Part shown: positions 50,171 through 60,009 of the stretch, piece after piece
Layout of the letters: every line of letters begins with the position of its first letter
Position numbering within the stretch: the stretch's first letter is position 1
Source: Natronospirillum sp965602035
GTDB taxonomy: Bacteria; Pseudomonadota; Gammaproteobacteria; Pseudomonadales; Natronospirillaceae
Assembly (NCBI GenBank): GCA_965602035.1
Contig: OZ271919.1
Span: forward strand, 1,364,001 to 1,428,000
Direction of reading: 5' to 3'
Length of the DNA: 64,000 nucleotides
Position numbers and translations under genes: made by a program
Notes under the pieces: generated by a model
What the model saw: only the letters and a program-made list of their open reading frames with translations
Databases searched by the model: none
Told to the model about the DNA's origin: nothing

Positions 50171-52601
50171 GGTATTGCAGCGGAATGATTACCTGTGGCT
50201 CGCCGTTGTTTTCCAGCACCCGGTTCAGGTAGGTCTCCAGCCAGTCTTCCGCGCGGAACGGCGCGATCAGCATGGGCTCTTCGGATTCCACGAGCTGCAG
50301 CAGGTCGCGCACGGAGGTGATTTCCGGGCTCGGGCCTTCGATGATTTCCACCTTGTCTTCCGGCGTCAGGCCGGCCTCGCGGCGTGCCCGGTTAAGCGCG
50401 TCCTGCAGGTTGCCGATGCCATCAACGAGGCCCAGCTGCTGGGCGCGACGGCCACTGAAGACGCGCCCACCGGCGCGCTCACGCGCCCAGTCGACAGACT
50501 CGCCCCGACCTTCGGACACCTGGTTAAGGAACCGGTTGTAGGTGAATTCAATCTGCGCCATTGCCCGCTCACGTTCTTCCTCTGTGTAGGCCCGACCGGG
50601 CAGGGTCAGCCCCAGCAGCGGTAACGTTACGCCAAACTGGGTATCGGCAGAGGGGCCACGCTGCACAGAGTCGGCATTGAGGTACAGCTGATCACTGAAA
50701 CCGTCATCCCAGAGGTGGGCAGAAATAACACCGATGCTGCCGGTGGTGGTCATGGGCGTCGCGATAATGGGCCGACCATAGGTGGCAATCCAGTACCCGC
50801 CGGAGGCGGCATAGCTGCCCATGGACACCACCACAGGCTTGGTATTGCGCAGGCGCCGTACTTCGTCGGCCACCATATCCGCCGCCAGCACATCACCGCC
50901 GGGTGAATCCACGCGCAGTACAACCGAGCGGATATCCGGCCGGCGACGGGCTTCACGCAGTGTGGCAGCGACGGCACGTGCACGCATGCCGGAATCCGTC
51001 GAGGTGGCACCTGACGCATAGACTACGGCGATACGGGCCGACGGCCCCCAGACTTCATCCACGCTGGAGCGCAACAGGTCTTCAGGAATGGGGCCCGTGC
51101 GCAGCGGTGGCTGCCCCTGATACTCCGCCAGCACCGTGTTCAACCGAGTATAACGAACCCGATGATCCACCAGCCCCAGTGTGGCCAGTTCAGCAGAGGA
51201 CACAGTGAGACCGTTTTCGATCAGCGCATCGAATTCCTCGGCAGTAATTCCGCGGCCGGCGACCACGTCTCGGCGGATCTGCTCGTAGAAATCATCGAGC
51301 AGCAACTGGCGCTGGCGGCGATCCGCGGCCGACATGTCTTCCCGCGCCAGGTACTCAAAGGCCGACTTGAATTCCTGGGACCGCAGTTCGTCGACACCGA
51401 TTCCCAGTTCGTCAAACAATTCACCCAGATAGGTATTGCCTGACACCAGGCCCGGAATGCTCAGGGTGCCGAACGGGTCCATAACCACGGTGTCTGCCGC
51501 AGCCATCAGGTGCAGCATGTTCATGCCACCGCGCTCCACGTAAACCACCACCTGCTTGCCGGCTTCGCGCACCCGGTTGAGCTCACGGACCAGTTCCCAG
51601 GTCATGCTTGCGTTCAGGTCCGCCTGGGTGGCATTGATGATGACACCGGCTACATCGTCCGCCCGACGAGCCTGCTCGAGGTTATCGAGTGTGTCCAGCA
51701 GCGTGGCCCGACGGTCAAACAACACCAGACGCTGGTAAACCATGCCACGGTTGAGTTGGATCTCCACAAATCGCTGCGGGCCGGGCAACGCATCCGTAAT
51801 TGAACTGGGCTCATAGGCTCCGAGCCGGACACGATGAGTCATGTAGTCACTGCCGGATTCCGGCAGATGTGCCTGGCTGCTCCAGCCGGCCGGGCCGAAG
51901 CGTAAACCAACACTCGCCGTAATACTGCCATTGCTGAAATAGCGCCCGGTCAGCGCCAGCCCGGAGCGCAACTGGGTGGTGGCCCCGGCAGACCAGTCCG
52001 GCAAGCCGGTCGTTTCCAGGTTGCTCCAGGTAGTGTCGGCAAATAATGAAAGACGTGCCGTACCTGTTGGGCGCCAGGCCGCATCCAGCACGAGCTCCCG
52101 GTCGTCGAAATCAGTGGTGCTGCGGCCGACCGCGCCGACCGAGAAGTGCTCACTCGGGCGTGTGATCGTGCCGAAGCTGAGGTAGCCGCGCAGGTCGCCC
52201 TTGCCACTGCCGCGATACCAACTGGCCGCGAAGCCGGACGCGGCGGCGTCGCTGCCCCCACCGAACGCCAGCTGGTACTGGTCGGTTACCCCCGCGGGCT
52301 GACGATTATCCCGTAAAAAGGTGGCGCTGAACCCCGGAGATGCCAGTGTTGTGCCCCAGCGATCGCCGTTGTAGCCCAGGGAGTCGCTGGTCCAGTAGGC
52401 GGTGAAATCCGGTGCATCGACATAATGGAGATTGGCGGGGTTAGTGAACCCGTACTGTCCGAAGCCACTGGCGCCGGGCGCGGCGCGGGAGAATTCAGCA
52501 TGATCATAATAGGGTCGGAATTCGTTGCCGGCCGCGCTGGCCACGAGCAAGAACGCAGCGGATGCGAGAACCAGCGAGCGGGTCCCTGTGCGGTGTTTCA
52601 T
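50166..52601 (-). CDS. Outer-membrane-barrel-like domain fused to SppA (S49) protease
   Basis: 811 residues from ATG 52601 (MKHRTGTRSLVLASAAFLLV, Sec signal). Residues about 25-275 are alternating beta strands (GFGQYGFTNPANLHYVDAPD, FGTITRPSEHFSVGAVGRST, RSGLALTGRYFSNGSITASV) resembling a porin or PorV/UPF0164-like barrel. The rest is a tandem SppA/S49 fold: the general-base lysine is in SQEFKSAFEYL, and the nucleophile serine in MGSYAASGGYWIAT with TTTGSIGVIS after it. SppA proteins degrade signal peptides at the inner membrane; the barrel domain suggests instead an outer-membrane location. The fusion is unusual. Confidence 0.82.
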   Translation of the reverse strand: MKHRTGTRSLVLASAAFLLVASAAGNEFRPYYDHAEFSRAAPGASGFGQYGFTNPANLHYVDAPDFTAYWTSDSLGYNGDRWGTTLASPGFSATFLRDNRQPAGVTDQYQLAFGGGSDAAASGFAASWYRGSGKGDLRGYLSFGTITRPSEHFSVGAVGRSTTDFDDRELVLDAAWRPTGTARLSLFADTTWSNLETTGLPDWSAGATTQLRSGLALTGRYFSNGSITASVGLRFGPAGWSSQAHLPESGSDYMTHRVRLGAYEPSSITDALPGPQRFVEIQLNRGMVYQRLVLFDRRATLLDTLDNLEQARRADDVAGVIINATQADLNASMTWELVRELNRVREAGKQVVVYVERGGMNMLHLMAAADTVVMDPFGTLSIPGLVSGNTYLGELFDELGIGVDELRSQEFKSAFEYLAREDMSAADRRQRQLLLDDFYEQIRRDVVAGRGITAEEFDALIENGLTVSSAELATLGLVDHRVRYTRLNTVLAEYQGQPPLRTGPIPEDLLRSSVDEVWGPSARIAVVYASGATSTDSGMRARAVAATLREARRRPDIRSVVLRVDSPGGDVLAADMVADEVRRLRNTKPVVVSMGSYAASGGYWIATYGRPIIATPMTTTGSIGVISAHLWDDGFSDQLYLNADSVQRGPSADTQFGVTLPLLGLTLPGRAYTEEERERAMAQIEFTYNRFLNQVSEGRGESVDWARERAGGRVFSGRRAQQLGLVDGIGNLQDALNRARREAGLTPEDKVEIIEGPSPEITSVRDLLQLVESEEPMLIAPFRAEDWLETYLNRVLENNGEPQVIIPLQYL

Positions 52602-52715
52602 TGATCTGGCCTTTTCCTGTGCTTTCGCGTGTCTACAGTCTAGTGGGTGTGCCTGGGAATTCCTATAATGCAAGCCGCATAGCAAGAAGCGCCACCATCG
52701 ACACAAGCCGGTTTT

Positions 52716-52806
52716 CGACCAATCCGATCGGGGAGTCGTCGAAAACAGGACGTTTTCGTCGAGGGCTACTGGGACGTATGTACGCCCGGTCCCCGGCGGA
52801 TGGTCG
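52716..52806. repeat. Palindromic intergenic element family D, copy 1
   Basis: About 91 bp with the core GTCGAAAACAGGACGTTTTC and the segment TACGCCCGGTCCCCGG, flanked by imperfect CGACCA.../...TGGTCG ends. Its complement is highly similar to 61387-61482. It lies in the 261-bp gap between jetC and sppA, which also holds a REP (about 52826-52850) and no gene. Confidence 0.75.
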
Positions 52807-52862
52807 GATACCGGCCCGCCCTCTATCGCGACCTTCGGTCGCTCCTACAGTTCAGGAGTCAA

Positions 52863-55800
52863 TCACGCGTCGAAGGCGTCCATGAAGTCGAGCTCCGCCT
52901 GCTGCCGTATTACCCGGCGGTGGTTCGCCCAGAGTGTCTGGATGCGATCACGGTTCAGTTGCTGTCGATCCACCAGCACCCGGGACTGCAGTTCACCGAT
53001 ACGCTGGCCATTGAGCAGCGGTATCTTGGCGAACACAAACTGGTGGCTGATCAGATCCAGGAACGGCCCCGATTTACTGGTGGGCATGATGAACAGCAAC
53101 TGGAGGCCAAGGCGTTCGGTGAGGTATCCGATCACCTCGCGTGAGCGGGCTTCGTCCATCTTCGAGAAGGCCTCATCGACCAGCACCATGCGCAAATGGG
53201 TATCGCCCTGCCCGAACTGGAACGCACTGGTAATCGCCGCCGAGCGGATGATATAGGCCGGCGTTTCCAGTTGCCCGCCCGAACCCGTGCCGTAACGGCT
53301 CAATGCCAGCGGTTCCTTGCCTTCCGGCTGCTTGTAGATCTCATAGGCCCGGTAATTCCGGTAGTCGGCGATGCGGGCGAGTTCGCGGTGCGCGCGGTCT
53401 TCATCCGAATCGAGCAGCATATTGAGCAGGCGGTCGCGGACCCGGGCGGATTTTTCCGACAGCGGCAGCGTAAACAGCGTCTGCTTCTCGCCCAACCCCG
53501 GTGCCTGGGTGACCTCGCGGAAGAAGCGCCAGTACTCCTGGAACTCCGGCACCCAGTCCCAGTCGAACCAGTACCGCTCGCGGTCGGCGCCGAACCGGTG
53601 ATGGGCCAGTTCGCGGTTCAGATCTTCCAACACGCGCTTGCCATCGTCGATTGCGTGGTAGATCGCATGACAGAGATTGGTGACAAAAGTGTCGTTGAAG
53701 CTGTCGCGCAGGCGGGCGATCTGGTCCAGTTTGTCGACCAGCACATGATGACGCAGCCGCTGGTACTGGCGTTGCAGCTCGCCACGCAGATCGGCCACCT
53801 GGTGGAAGAACGCCTGGCTGTGCAACTGACTGAAATCCGGGTTGAAGACAATCGCATCGGCACCGTGATTGTGCTGGTTGTGGTCGGCCACCGCCTGTTC
53901 CAGCTCTCGCACCTGTTGGCTCAGTGACTGGGTACCCTGCTCCACCTGTTTTTCGAGTGCATCCGTGTCAGCCTGCGCGGCCCGCTGATCCGCCTCATCG
54001 AGACGCGACTCCAGATCAAACTCGGGCCAGATGGCATGCAGGTCTTCCAGCTCACCAGCCCGGTCTTCCGCCAGTTGCTGAGTGGCTTCCTGGGTGTCAC
54101 TGAGCGACTGACAGAGCTGATCACACTGGCGTTGTTGTTCTTCCAGGCGGCCGATTTCCGCGTCCAGCTCCCGGATCTGGTCATCGAGTGTGGTGGCCCT
54201 CTCGTCCAGGCGGGCCTGCTCGTCATCCAGAGAACGGTATTGTTCTGTGCTGACCCCGGCGAGCGCATCGCGGGCCTGATCGCGCTCGCGTTGCGCATCA
54301 CCCAGAGCCCGGGCCGCAGTGCTGACGTTGATCGGCTCCAGTTGGCTGACCGCCTCGCGGGCGGCTTCCAGCGCGTCTGCAACGGCCTGCAGCGCGTCGC
54401 ACTGCTGCTTTTGTTCCCGCAGGCGATCCGCGCGCAGGCTTTCAGCGCGTTCACGCGCACCCTGGCCCAGCACCAGATCGCTGTCCGGCAAGTGACAGCG
54501 ATAGAGGGTGTAGCCGCCGCTACCGACACCTTCCAGGCAGATGCCCCGACGTGTCCGGCGCAGGGTTTCCACGGAATCCACGCACTCGACATTGCCATAG
54601 CTGGCGTCCAGGTAAGCGCGGGCCACCGGGTGATCCACATCCAGCAGAGCCGGGAGACTGTTGGCGCCCGCCGGCCGGCGGTCTGCGTCTTTGCGGGCCT
54701 GCTCGCCCTGGGCCACTCGGGCACGGGATGCCGGGGCCGGCGCCTCTCTCAGCAGTCGGGCGGCGGCCGTTTCGTGCTCGGGTTCCACCAGCAGCGTGAA
54801 CCGCGCCATGCCCAGATAAGCTTCAATCACCGGTTGCCATTCGGCATCGGTGACCTGAACGCAATCGCAGAGCACCCGCGGACGTGACTCGGGAAGACGA
54901 GCGTGCAGCAGGTCCAGCGCCTGGCGCACTGACGCCGGGTATTGCGCCTGCCGGCCTGATTCGGCGCGGGCGTCGCGCTCAGCCTGCTGCCACTCGTGCA
55001 TCTGGCGGTTCACGGCCTGCTGGCGCCGGTCGACCACACGGGCCAGTGCATCGCGCAAGGGCAGCGCCGGCAGAGGGCGCCCCGGCTGGGTCCACTGGCC
55101 GAGCCACTGGGAGAACCGGTTCTCCGCCTGCAGTACATCGCGAATGCGGGCATCGCGCGCACTGTCGTCGACCCAGTCGGCATTCGTCAGATACGCGATG
55201 GCGTCGCCCAATGTGGCCAGATCGTCAGTGAGCTCTGCCATTTCAGCCCATAACGGCTGCAGGTCCAGTGGCGGGAAATCGGCCTGCAGTTCCCTGGTCA
55301 GCGTGCTCTCATGCTCTGCCAGTTGGTTCAGCGCGGCGCGATTGCGCGACAGCGCGCGCTCGGCCTGACGCAAGGTGGTCACTTGCTCTGTCAGGGCGGC
55401 CTCTGCCGCCTCAGCCCGCTGTTCAGCTTCGGCCCGGCTCTGCAGTTCGGGCACACCCAGGCGCTCCGCTTCAAGCCGGATCTGCTGCTGGCGCACCGTA
55501 TCGCGCTGTGCGGCGAGTAGCTGGCGCTCACCGGTCTGCGCCCGGTGCTGCTGGTGCAGGTCACTCTGCGCCTGTTTGGCGTTAATGTAGGCGGTCTGGT
55601 CGCGCCGGAACCGGGCCTGCGCCAGGGTGTAGGTGTCCAGTTGGCGGCTCAGCCAGGCGTTCAGATAATGCCCGGCCTGGCGCTCGGCATGGTCGAGGCG
55701 CTCCACACTGGCGTGCAGCCGGCCGGCTTCGCTGTCCATGGCGTGAATCGTTTTCATGAGATCCGATACCGAGCGGATCGCATCGCCGAGATCCCGCGGT

Positions 55801-56594
55801 TCCAGAATTTCCCCGGCGACAAAATCGTGAATGCTGCGCACCGGCTTGTAGGCCATGAAACGGGCAAACGCGCGTGCCGCGTGCATGGCTTCGCGCTCGG
55901 TCACCGGCTCATCGCGGCCTCGCAACGCGGCGTACAAGCGGCGCAGGTAGGCTTTCTTGGTGTCGAATCGTTCCACACCCGTGCCGCCGAGGCGTTGCTC
56001 CAGCCGGCGCACGAACCGGTTGAGCGGTACGACACTCTGCTCGGGCCCAGCGCCGGTATCAGTCTCTGGTTTCCCGGCGCCATTGAGGTCACCGCTGCCC
56101 AACAGATCCGCCGCCCCGTTGCCGGTACCGGCCGTCTGCAGAAAATCGTTCAGGCCGAGTGCTTCACCGGGCACCAGATAAAACAACTGGTCGTTCAGCC
56201 GCGCGGTCGGCACGGAGCCATGCCGGTCGAGCCGGGCCGACAACCCCATCACCGCGGTGAACCGTTCGCCGGACTCGCCGTCTGTGGGGTGAAAGACCGC
56301 AGCCAGGTACCCGACGGTCGGCTCCGGCCGGGCAAAGCTGCCGTCGTCACAGCCCAGCACATAGGATGCCAGCGTACGCACCTGTTTGCCGCGCCCGCGC
56401 TGAGTGGCTTCCTCCTGGCCGGGGTTGAACTGGAACAGGGTGTCGTGGGCGGCCGTCATGATGGCCTGAATGGCGTCCGCCGCCGTGGTCTTGCCCGACC
56501 CGTTGCCGCCGCTGAACAGGCTGACCGGGCCGAACTCGAATTCCTGGGCCGGGATATTGCCCCAGTTGATGAAGACAAACTTCTGCAGAAACAT
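52863..56594 (-). CDS. jetC: SMC-type ATPase JetC/MksB
   Basis: 1243 residues. N-terminal head with Walker A FSGGNGSGKTTAADAIQAIM (about 28-47), long coiled coils (about 310-560 and 740-960) around a hinge-like domain (about 590-690: RVLCDCVQVTDAEWQPVIEA), and the C-terminal head with the ABC signature SRYGTGSGGQLETPA and Walker B LRMVLVDEAFSKMDEARS. This is the MukB/MksB-like SMC of Wadjet and MksBEF systems, which extrude DNA loops. It directly abuts jetB. No JetD nuclease follows. Confidence 0.9.
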   Translation of the reverse strand: MFLQKFVFINWGNIPAQEFEFGPVSLFSGGNGSGKTTAADAIQAIMTAAHDTLFQFNPGQEEATQRGRGKQVRTLASYVLGCDDGSFARPEPTVGYLAAVFHPTDGESGERFTAVMGLSARLDRHGSVPTARLNDQLFYLVPGEALGLNDFLQTAGTGNGAADLLGSGDLNGAGKPETDTGAGPEQSVVPLNRFVRRLEQRLGGTGVERFDTKKAYLRRLYAALRGRDEPVTEREAMHAARAFARFMAYKPVRSIHDFVAGEILEPRDLGDAIRSVSDLMKTIHAMDSEAGRLHASVERLDHAERQAGHYLNAWLSRQLDTYTLAQARFRRDQTAYINAKQAQSDLHQQHRAQTGERQLLAAQRDTVRQQQIRLEAERLGVPELQSRAEAEQRAEAAEAALTEQVTTLRQAERALSRNRAALNQLAEHESTLTRELQADFPPLDLQPLWAEMAELTDDLATLGDAIAYLTNADWVDDSARDARIRDVLQAENRFSQWLGQWTQPGRPLPALPLRDALARVVDRRQQAVNRQMHEWQQAERDARAESGRQAQYPASVRQALDLLHARLPESRPRVLCDCVQVTDAEWQPVIEAYLGMARFTLLVEPEHETAAARLLREAPAPASRARVAQGEQARKDADRRPAGANSLPALLDVDHPVARAYLDASYGNVECVDSVETLRRTRRGICLEGVGSGGYTLYRCHLPDSDLVLGQGARERAESLRADRLREQKQQCDALQAVADALEAAREAVSQLEPINVSTAARALGDAQRERDQARDALAGVSTEQYRSLDDEQARLDERATTLDDQIRELDAEIGRLEEQQRQCDQLCQSLSDTQEATQQLAEDRAGELEDLHAIWPEFDLESRLDEADQRAAQADTDALEKQVEQGTQSLSQQVRELEQAVADHNQHNHGADAIVFNPDFSQLHSQAFFHQVADLRGELQRQYQRLRHHVLVDKLDQIARLRDSFNDTFVTNLCHAIYHAIDDGKRVLEDLNRELAHHRFGADRERYWFDWDWVPEFQEYWRFFREVTQAPGLGEKQTLFTLPLSEKSARVRDRLLNMLLDSDEDRAHRELARIADYRNYRAYEIYKQPEGKEPLALSRYGTGSGGQLETPAYIIRSAAITSAFQFGQGDTHLRMVLVDEAFSKMDEARSREVIGYLTERLGLQLLFIMPTSKSGPFLDLISHQFVFAKIPLLNGQRIGELQSRVLVDRQQLNRDRIQTLWANHRRVIRQQAELDFMDAFDA

Positions 56595-57263
56595 CTAGGT
56601 CTCCGGGTGGTTATGGTCGTCGGCGGATGAATCCAGCTGGGACAGTACGTCGTCGCTGACCAGCGACACAATGGTGGGCCGGATCAGCAGGGCAACATCG
56701 CTGGCATTGTCGTCGGCCCGGGCCGGGTCGTCGCCTTCCGCCCAGCGTACCAGGCGCCACTGGCGCAATCGCCGCCAGAGTGCACGCCGCTCGGTGACCT
56801 GCTCCGGGAGGTGCCGGTCGAGCAGCGTCTGCAGGGCGACGCCGACATCGGCGAGCGTTACCCGCACGGCGCCGTCGTTGTCGACCCGGGCGTCACGTAC
56901 GCCCTGATCGTAGAGCTGTCGGAGCACCAGGATAACGCCGACATCGGCCTGGGTGGGCCGTACCCGCAGAGCACTGCCGGCAGGTGCGCTGTCGCTGTCG
57001 CCGTCATCACCCGGAGTGGCTGCACCCGGCGGATACAGACGGACAAACCGGAATTGCCGGTCGTGCCAGAGCTGAATCTGCAGCACACGGAAATAATCGT
57101 GCACCAGGCTTTCACAGCGCACAAAGCGGTCGTAGAGCTGTTGCTCGATCTGGCTGTCGTCGCGGCTCAGTATGCTGTAGTCCAGCAGGCGCAGGCACAA
57201 AGCTGAAAACTCGTCCAGTGTCATGTCCAGCGCCTGCAGCTGTTCGTCCAGCGCGTCAATCAT
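56595..57263 (-). CDS. jetB: JetB/MksE-like subunit (DUF4194)
   Basis: 222 residues. The C-terminal half matches the MksE/DUF4194 winged-helix pattern (RPTQADVGVILVLRQLYDQG, VRVTLADVGVALQTLLDRHL, ERRALWRRLRQWRLVRWAEG, ending near ALLIRPTIVSLVS). It would be the KITE subunit bound to the kleisin. Its start overlaps the jetA stop by 4 bp and its stop abuts jetC, so the three genes form one operon. Confidence 0.88.
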   Translation of the reverse strand: MIDALDEQLQALDMTLDEFSALCLRLLDYSILSRDDSQIEQQLYDRFVRCESLVHDYFRVLQIQLWHDRQFRFVRLYPPGAATPGDDGDSDSAPAGSALRVRPTQADVGVILVLRQLYDQGVRDARVDNDGAVRVTLADVGVALQTLLDRHLPEQVTERRALWRRLRQWRLVRWAEGDDPARADDNASDVALLIRPTIVSLVSDDVLSQLDSSADDHNHPET

Positions 57264-58702
57264 GGCGTATCGTCCATTGTGTTCGTGGGCCGACGCAGGC
57301 GGAAGCCATCACGCCGGGCAAACCATTCGTCGGAGACCGTGTTGCCGGTCGGCTCGACCGTCCAGCCGGTCAGGTTACCGGCGCTCAGCAGATGTGCGAC
57401 GGCCAGCAGGTCCTGGGCAGAGTCCACGGGCCAGCCGACGTTGTCGAGGTCATGGCGGCCGGCCAGTCGCTCCGACAGCCGGCGGTGCAGTTCCTGTTCA
57501 TTGAAGCTGAAGGCCTGGGCCTCAGCCTGCGCCACATAGGCATCGCGCTCTGCGTCCGGATCGGCCGCGACATCGGCGAGCCGGTAATTGGTGGGCGCCG
57601 TGCGCCGGCGAGCCTGCACCTGCCATTGGTCAGGGTCCGGCAGTGCGACCTGCACCGAAGCCATGGCGTCTGCAGCATGATCCAGCCGACGGCGTTGTTC
57701 GGCCGGATCAAGCGCCGACAGGTTCTGCAGAATAGCCGCGACATCCGCATGTTGCTGCCGCGACAGGTGATTGAGCTGGCGAATGACAATGTCCGCACGT
57801 TTGGTGAAATTCTGCAGCGCCCGACGCAGGGCCGGAAGCATGATCTCGGCGGCGTTCTTGAGCCGCCGTTCCACCGTATCGAGGCACTGCCAGAGCAGGG
57901 ATTCACCGGGGCGAATCTGATCCGGCATAAGTTCGCGCAGGCGCTGCTCGGCATCCTGTTTGAACGCCCGGTCGTGATGACGGATGCGGTCAATTTCCTG
58001 CAGGATCTCGGTGCGGTGTTTTTCCACATTGTCGGCCGACAGGCGAATCGCGATGTCGGGCTGAAACCGCTGCTCCATGAAATCGAAAAAGTCCGCGCTG
58101 GCCTGGCCGATATCACGGGCCTGGCGCATTTCATGTACCAATGCGCGGCGGCGTTCATCGAGTTCTTCGATCACATCGGTGAAGTCGGCAAGAATCCGTG
58201 CAGAATAGTCCCAGGCGTCGAGCAGGTCGTACACATCGCCATGCGAGCGGAAGCTGCGCAGTGCGTTGCGCACCTGGCGCGTATTGCGGTGGTGCGCACG
58301 TGCCCCGGCGGCCTGGCCGGAATCGCCCGGGCCCAGCATGGCCGCGAACTGCCGGCCTGAGCGGGTGAAACCGATGCTGGTAGCCAGGGTTACATCATCG
58401 ATCTGGCGATGGAGCCAGCCAGCTTCGGTGAGCTGCTGCAGAAACCAGAGGGCTTGTTCCCGGGCTGACTGAAAACGGCCCTGACTCTCTTCGTCCAGCA
58501 GATCGGATTCGAGTTCCGGGGCCTGGTTCAATGCCTCCTGAAAGGTCTCCAGCACAAATTCGCGGCTCAGCGAGTGCACCACTTCTGCCCGGTCGCCGTA
58601 TAAACGCTGATACAATGCGTGCAGACAGGCTGCCATCTGCGCCCGGTACTTGCTGACCAGGGGCCGGAAAAAGCGCGGGTGTTGGTCGAATACGGCGGAC
58701 AT
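57260..58702 (-). CDS. jetA: JetA/MksF-like kleisin subunit
   Basis: About 480 residues from ATG 58702 (MSAVFDQHPRFFRPLVSKYR), chosen because an AAGGAA ribosome site precedes it; the upstream in-frame codons overlap the bcp promoter region. Almost wholly helical, with FVLETFQEALNQAPELESDL, TSIGFTRSGRQFAAML and the conserved AWDYSARILADFTDVIEELD. This resembles the Wadjet JetA / MksF family, which bridges the SMC heads. It is divergent from bcp. Confidence 0.85.
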   Translation of the reverse strand: MSAVFDQHPRFFRPLVSKYRAQMAACLHALYQRLYGDRAEVVHSLSREFVLETFQEALNQAPELESDLLDEESQGRFQSAREQALWFLQQLTEAGWLHRQIDDVTLATSIGFTRSGRQFAAMLGPGDSGQAAGARAHHRNTRQVRNALRSFRSHGDVYDLLDAWDYSARILADFTDVIEELDERRRALVHEMRQARDIGQASADFFDFMEQRFQPDIAIRLSADNVEKHRTEILQEIDRIRHHDRAFKQDAEQRLRELMPDQIRPGESLLWQCLDTVERRLKNAAEIMLPALRRALQNFTKRADIVIRQLNHLSRQQHADVAAILQNLSALDPAEQRRRLDHAADAMASVQVALPDPDQWQVQARRRTAPTNYRLADVAADPDAERDAYVAQAEAQAFSFNEQELHRRLSERLAGRHDLDNVGWPVDSAQDLLAVAHLLSAGNLTGWTVEPTGNTVSDEWFARRDGFRLRRPTNTMDDTP

Positions 58703-58850
58703 TGAGTTCCTTGCGTGTAATCTGTGCGACTGTGCTGGGCGGCGCCGGCAAACGGCGGATTCTAACACAGCGGCGTACAGCAACAATTGCGCTTACTGGT
58801 AAACTGCCGCCATCGGTACTCGCACAGAATTCGATGAACAGGAGGAAAAT

Positions 58851-59333
58851 ATGAGCGTTGAATTACTGAAGGAGGGCGCGCAGGCCCCCGACTTTTCCAC
58901 CGTGAATCAGAACGGCGACACCGTTTCGCTGAGTGATTTCCGGGGCCGCAATGTGGTGCTCTATTTCTACCCGAAAGCACTGACACCGGGCTGCACCACG
59001 CAGGCCTGCGGGCTGCGCGACAGCGAGGCGGAACTGGCGCAGCGCAACACGGTGGTACTCGGTGTGAGTCCGGACAAGCCGGAGAAACTGAAGAAATTCA
59101 TGGACAAGGAGAACCTGAATTTCGATCTGCTCAGTGATTCTGATCTGACGCTCTGTAACCTGTATGGTGTCTGGGGCCTGAAGAAGTTCATGGGCAAGGA
59201 ATACGACGGTGTGCACCGGGTGACCTATGTCATAGATGGTGACGGAGTGATCCGGAGCGTACTGCCGAAAGTAAAGACCAAGACACACCATAACGACGTA
59301 CTGGCGTTGCTGGACGAAATAGTGGCCGGCTGA
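58851..59333 (+). CDS. bcp: Thioredoxin-dependent thiol peroxidase (Bcp/PrxQ)
   Basis: 160 residues, AhpC/TSA fold. Peroxidatic Cys48 in YPKALTPGCTTQACGLRD and likely resolving Cys53 five residues later mark an atypical two-Cys PrxQ. Also VLGVSPDKPEKLKKFMDKEN. Protects against hydroperoxides. A GAGGA ribosome site precedes it. Confidence 0.95.
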   Translation: MSVELLKEGAQAPDFSTVNQNGDTVSLSDFRGRNVVLYFYPKALTPGCTTQACGLRDSEAELAQRNTVVLGVSPDKPEKLKKFMDKENLNFDLLSDSDLTLCNLYGVWGLKKFMGKEYDGVHRVTYVIDGDGVIRSVLPKVKTKTHHNDVLALLDEIVAG

Positions 59334-59427
59334 GTCCGGGCGCTCCCCGAAATCGGGGTGCCGGTGGCGGCTGTCGCGCAGGACGCGACGCCCCGGCTCC
59401 CCCTCTGATTAAGTGAACTCCCTACTC

Positions 59428-59988
59428 ATGGCAGACATTAATAGTGACCATTTCCACGCCATTCTGACCGAAATGGGCGAGCAGCCCGAGCGGGACGGGC
59501 TGGTCGGCACGCCCGACCGGGCGGCGCGGGCAATGGAGTTTCTGACCGGCGGTTATGAACAGGATCTGGAGACCATCGTCAACGGTGCCCTGTTTGAGTC
59601 CGCCACCGATGAAATGGTGCTGGTTCAGGACATCGAGTTCTATTCCATGTGCGAGCACCACATTCTGCCGTTCATCGGTACGGCGCATATTGCTTATATT
59701 CCCAATGGTACCGTGCTCGGGCTGTCCAAGTTCGCGCGCATCGTGGACATGTATGCCCGGCGGCTGCAGATCCAGGAAAGCCTGACCCGGCAGGTGGCCG
59801 AGGCCGTGCAGGAAGTGACCGGCGCCCAGGGCGTGGGCGTGATCATGGAAGCGAAGCACATGTGCATGATGATGCGTGGCGTGCAGAAGCAGAACAGCAG
59901 CATGGTGACATCTGTGATGCTGGGCAACTTCCGCCAGTCACAGGCGACACGGAATGAATTCCTGACGCTGGTCGGTCGTCGGGGCTGA
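59428..59988 (+). CDS. folE: GTP cyclohydrolase I
   Basis: 186 residues from ATG 59428 (MADINSDHFHAILTEMGEQP); the GTG at 59413 is less likely. Zn-binding and catalytic motifs IEFYSMCEHHILPFIGTAHI, LSKFARIVDMYARRLQIQES and EAKHMCMMMRGVQKQNSSMV are intact. It makes 7,8-dihydroneopterin triphosphate, the entry to folate and monapterin. Followed by folX, and by folM nearby. Confidence 0.96.
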   Translation: MADINSDHFHAILTEMGEQPERDGLVGTPDRAARAMEFLTGGYEQDLETIVNGALFESATDEMVLVQDIEFYSMCEHHILPFIGTAHIAYIPNGTVLGLSKFARIVDMYARRLQIQESLTRQVAEAVQEVTGAQGVGVIMEAKHMCMMMRGVQKQNSSMVTSVMLGNFRQSQATRNEFLTLVGRRG

Positions 59989-60009
59989 TCGGTCACTGCG
60001 GAGAACGCT

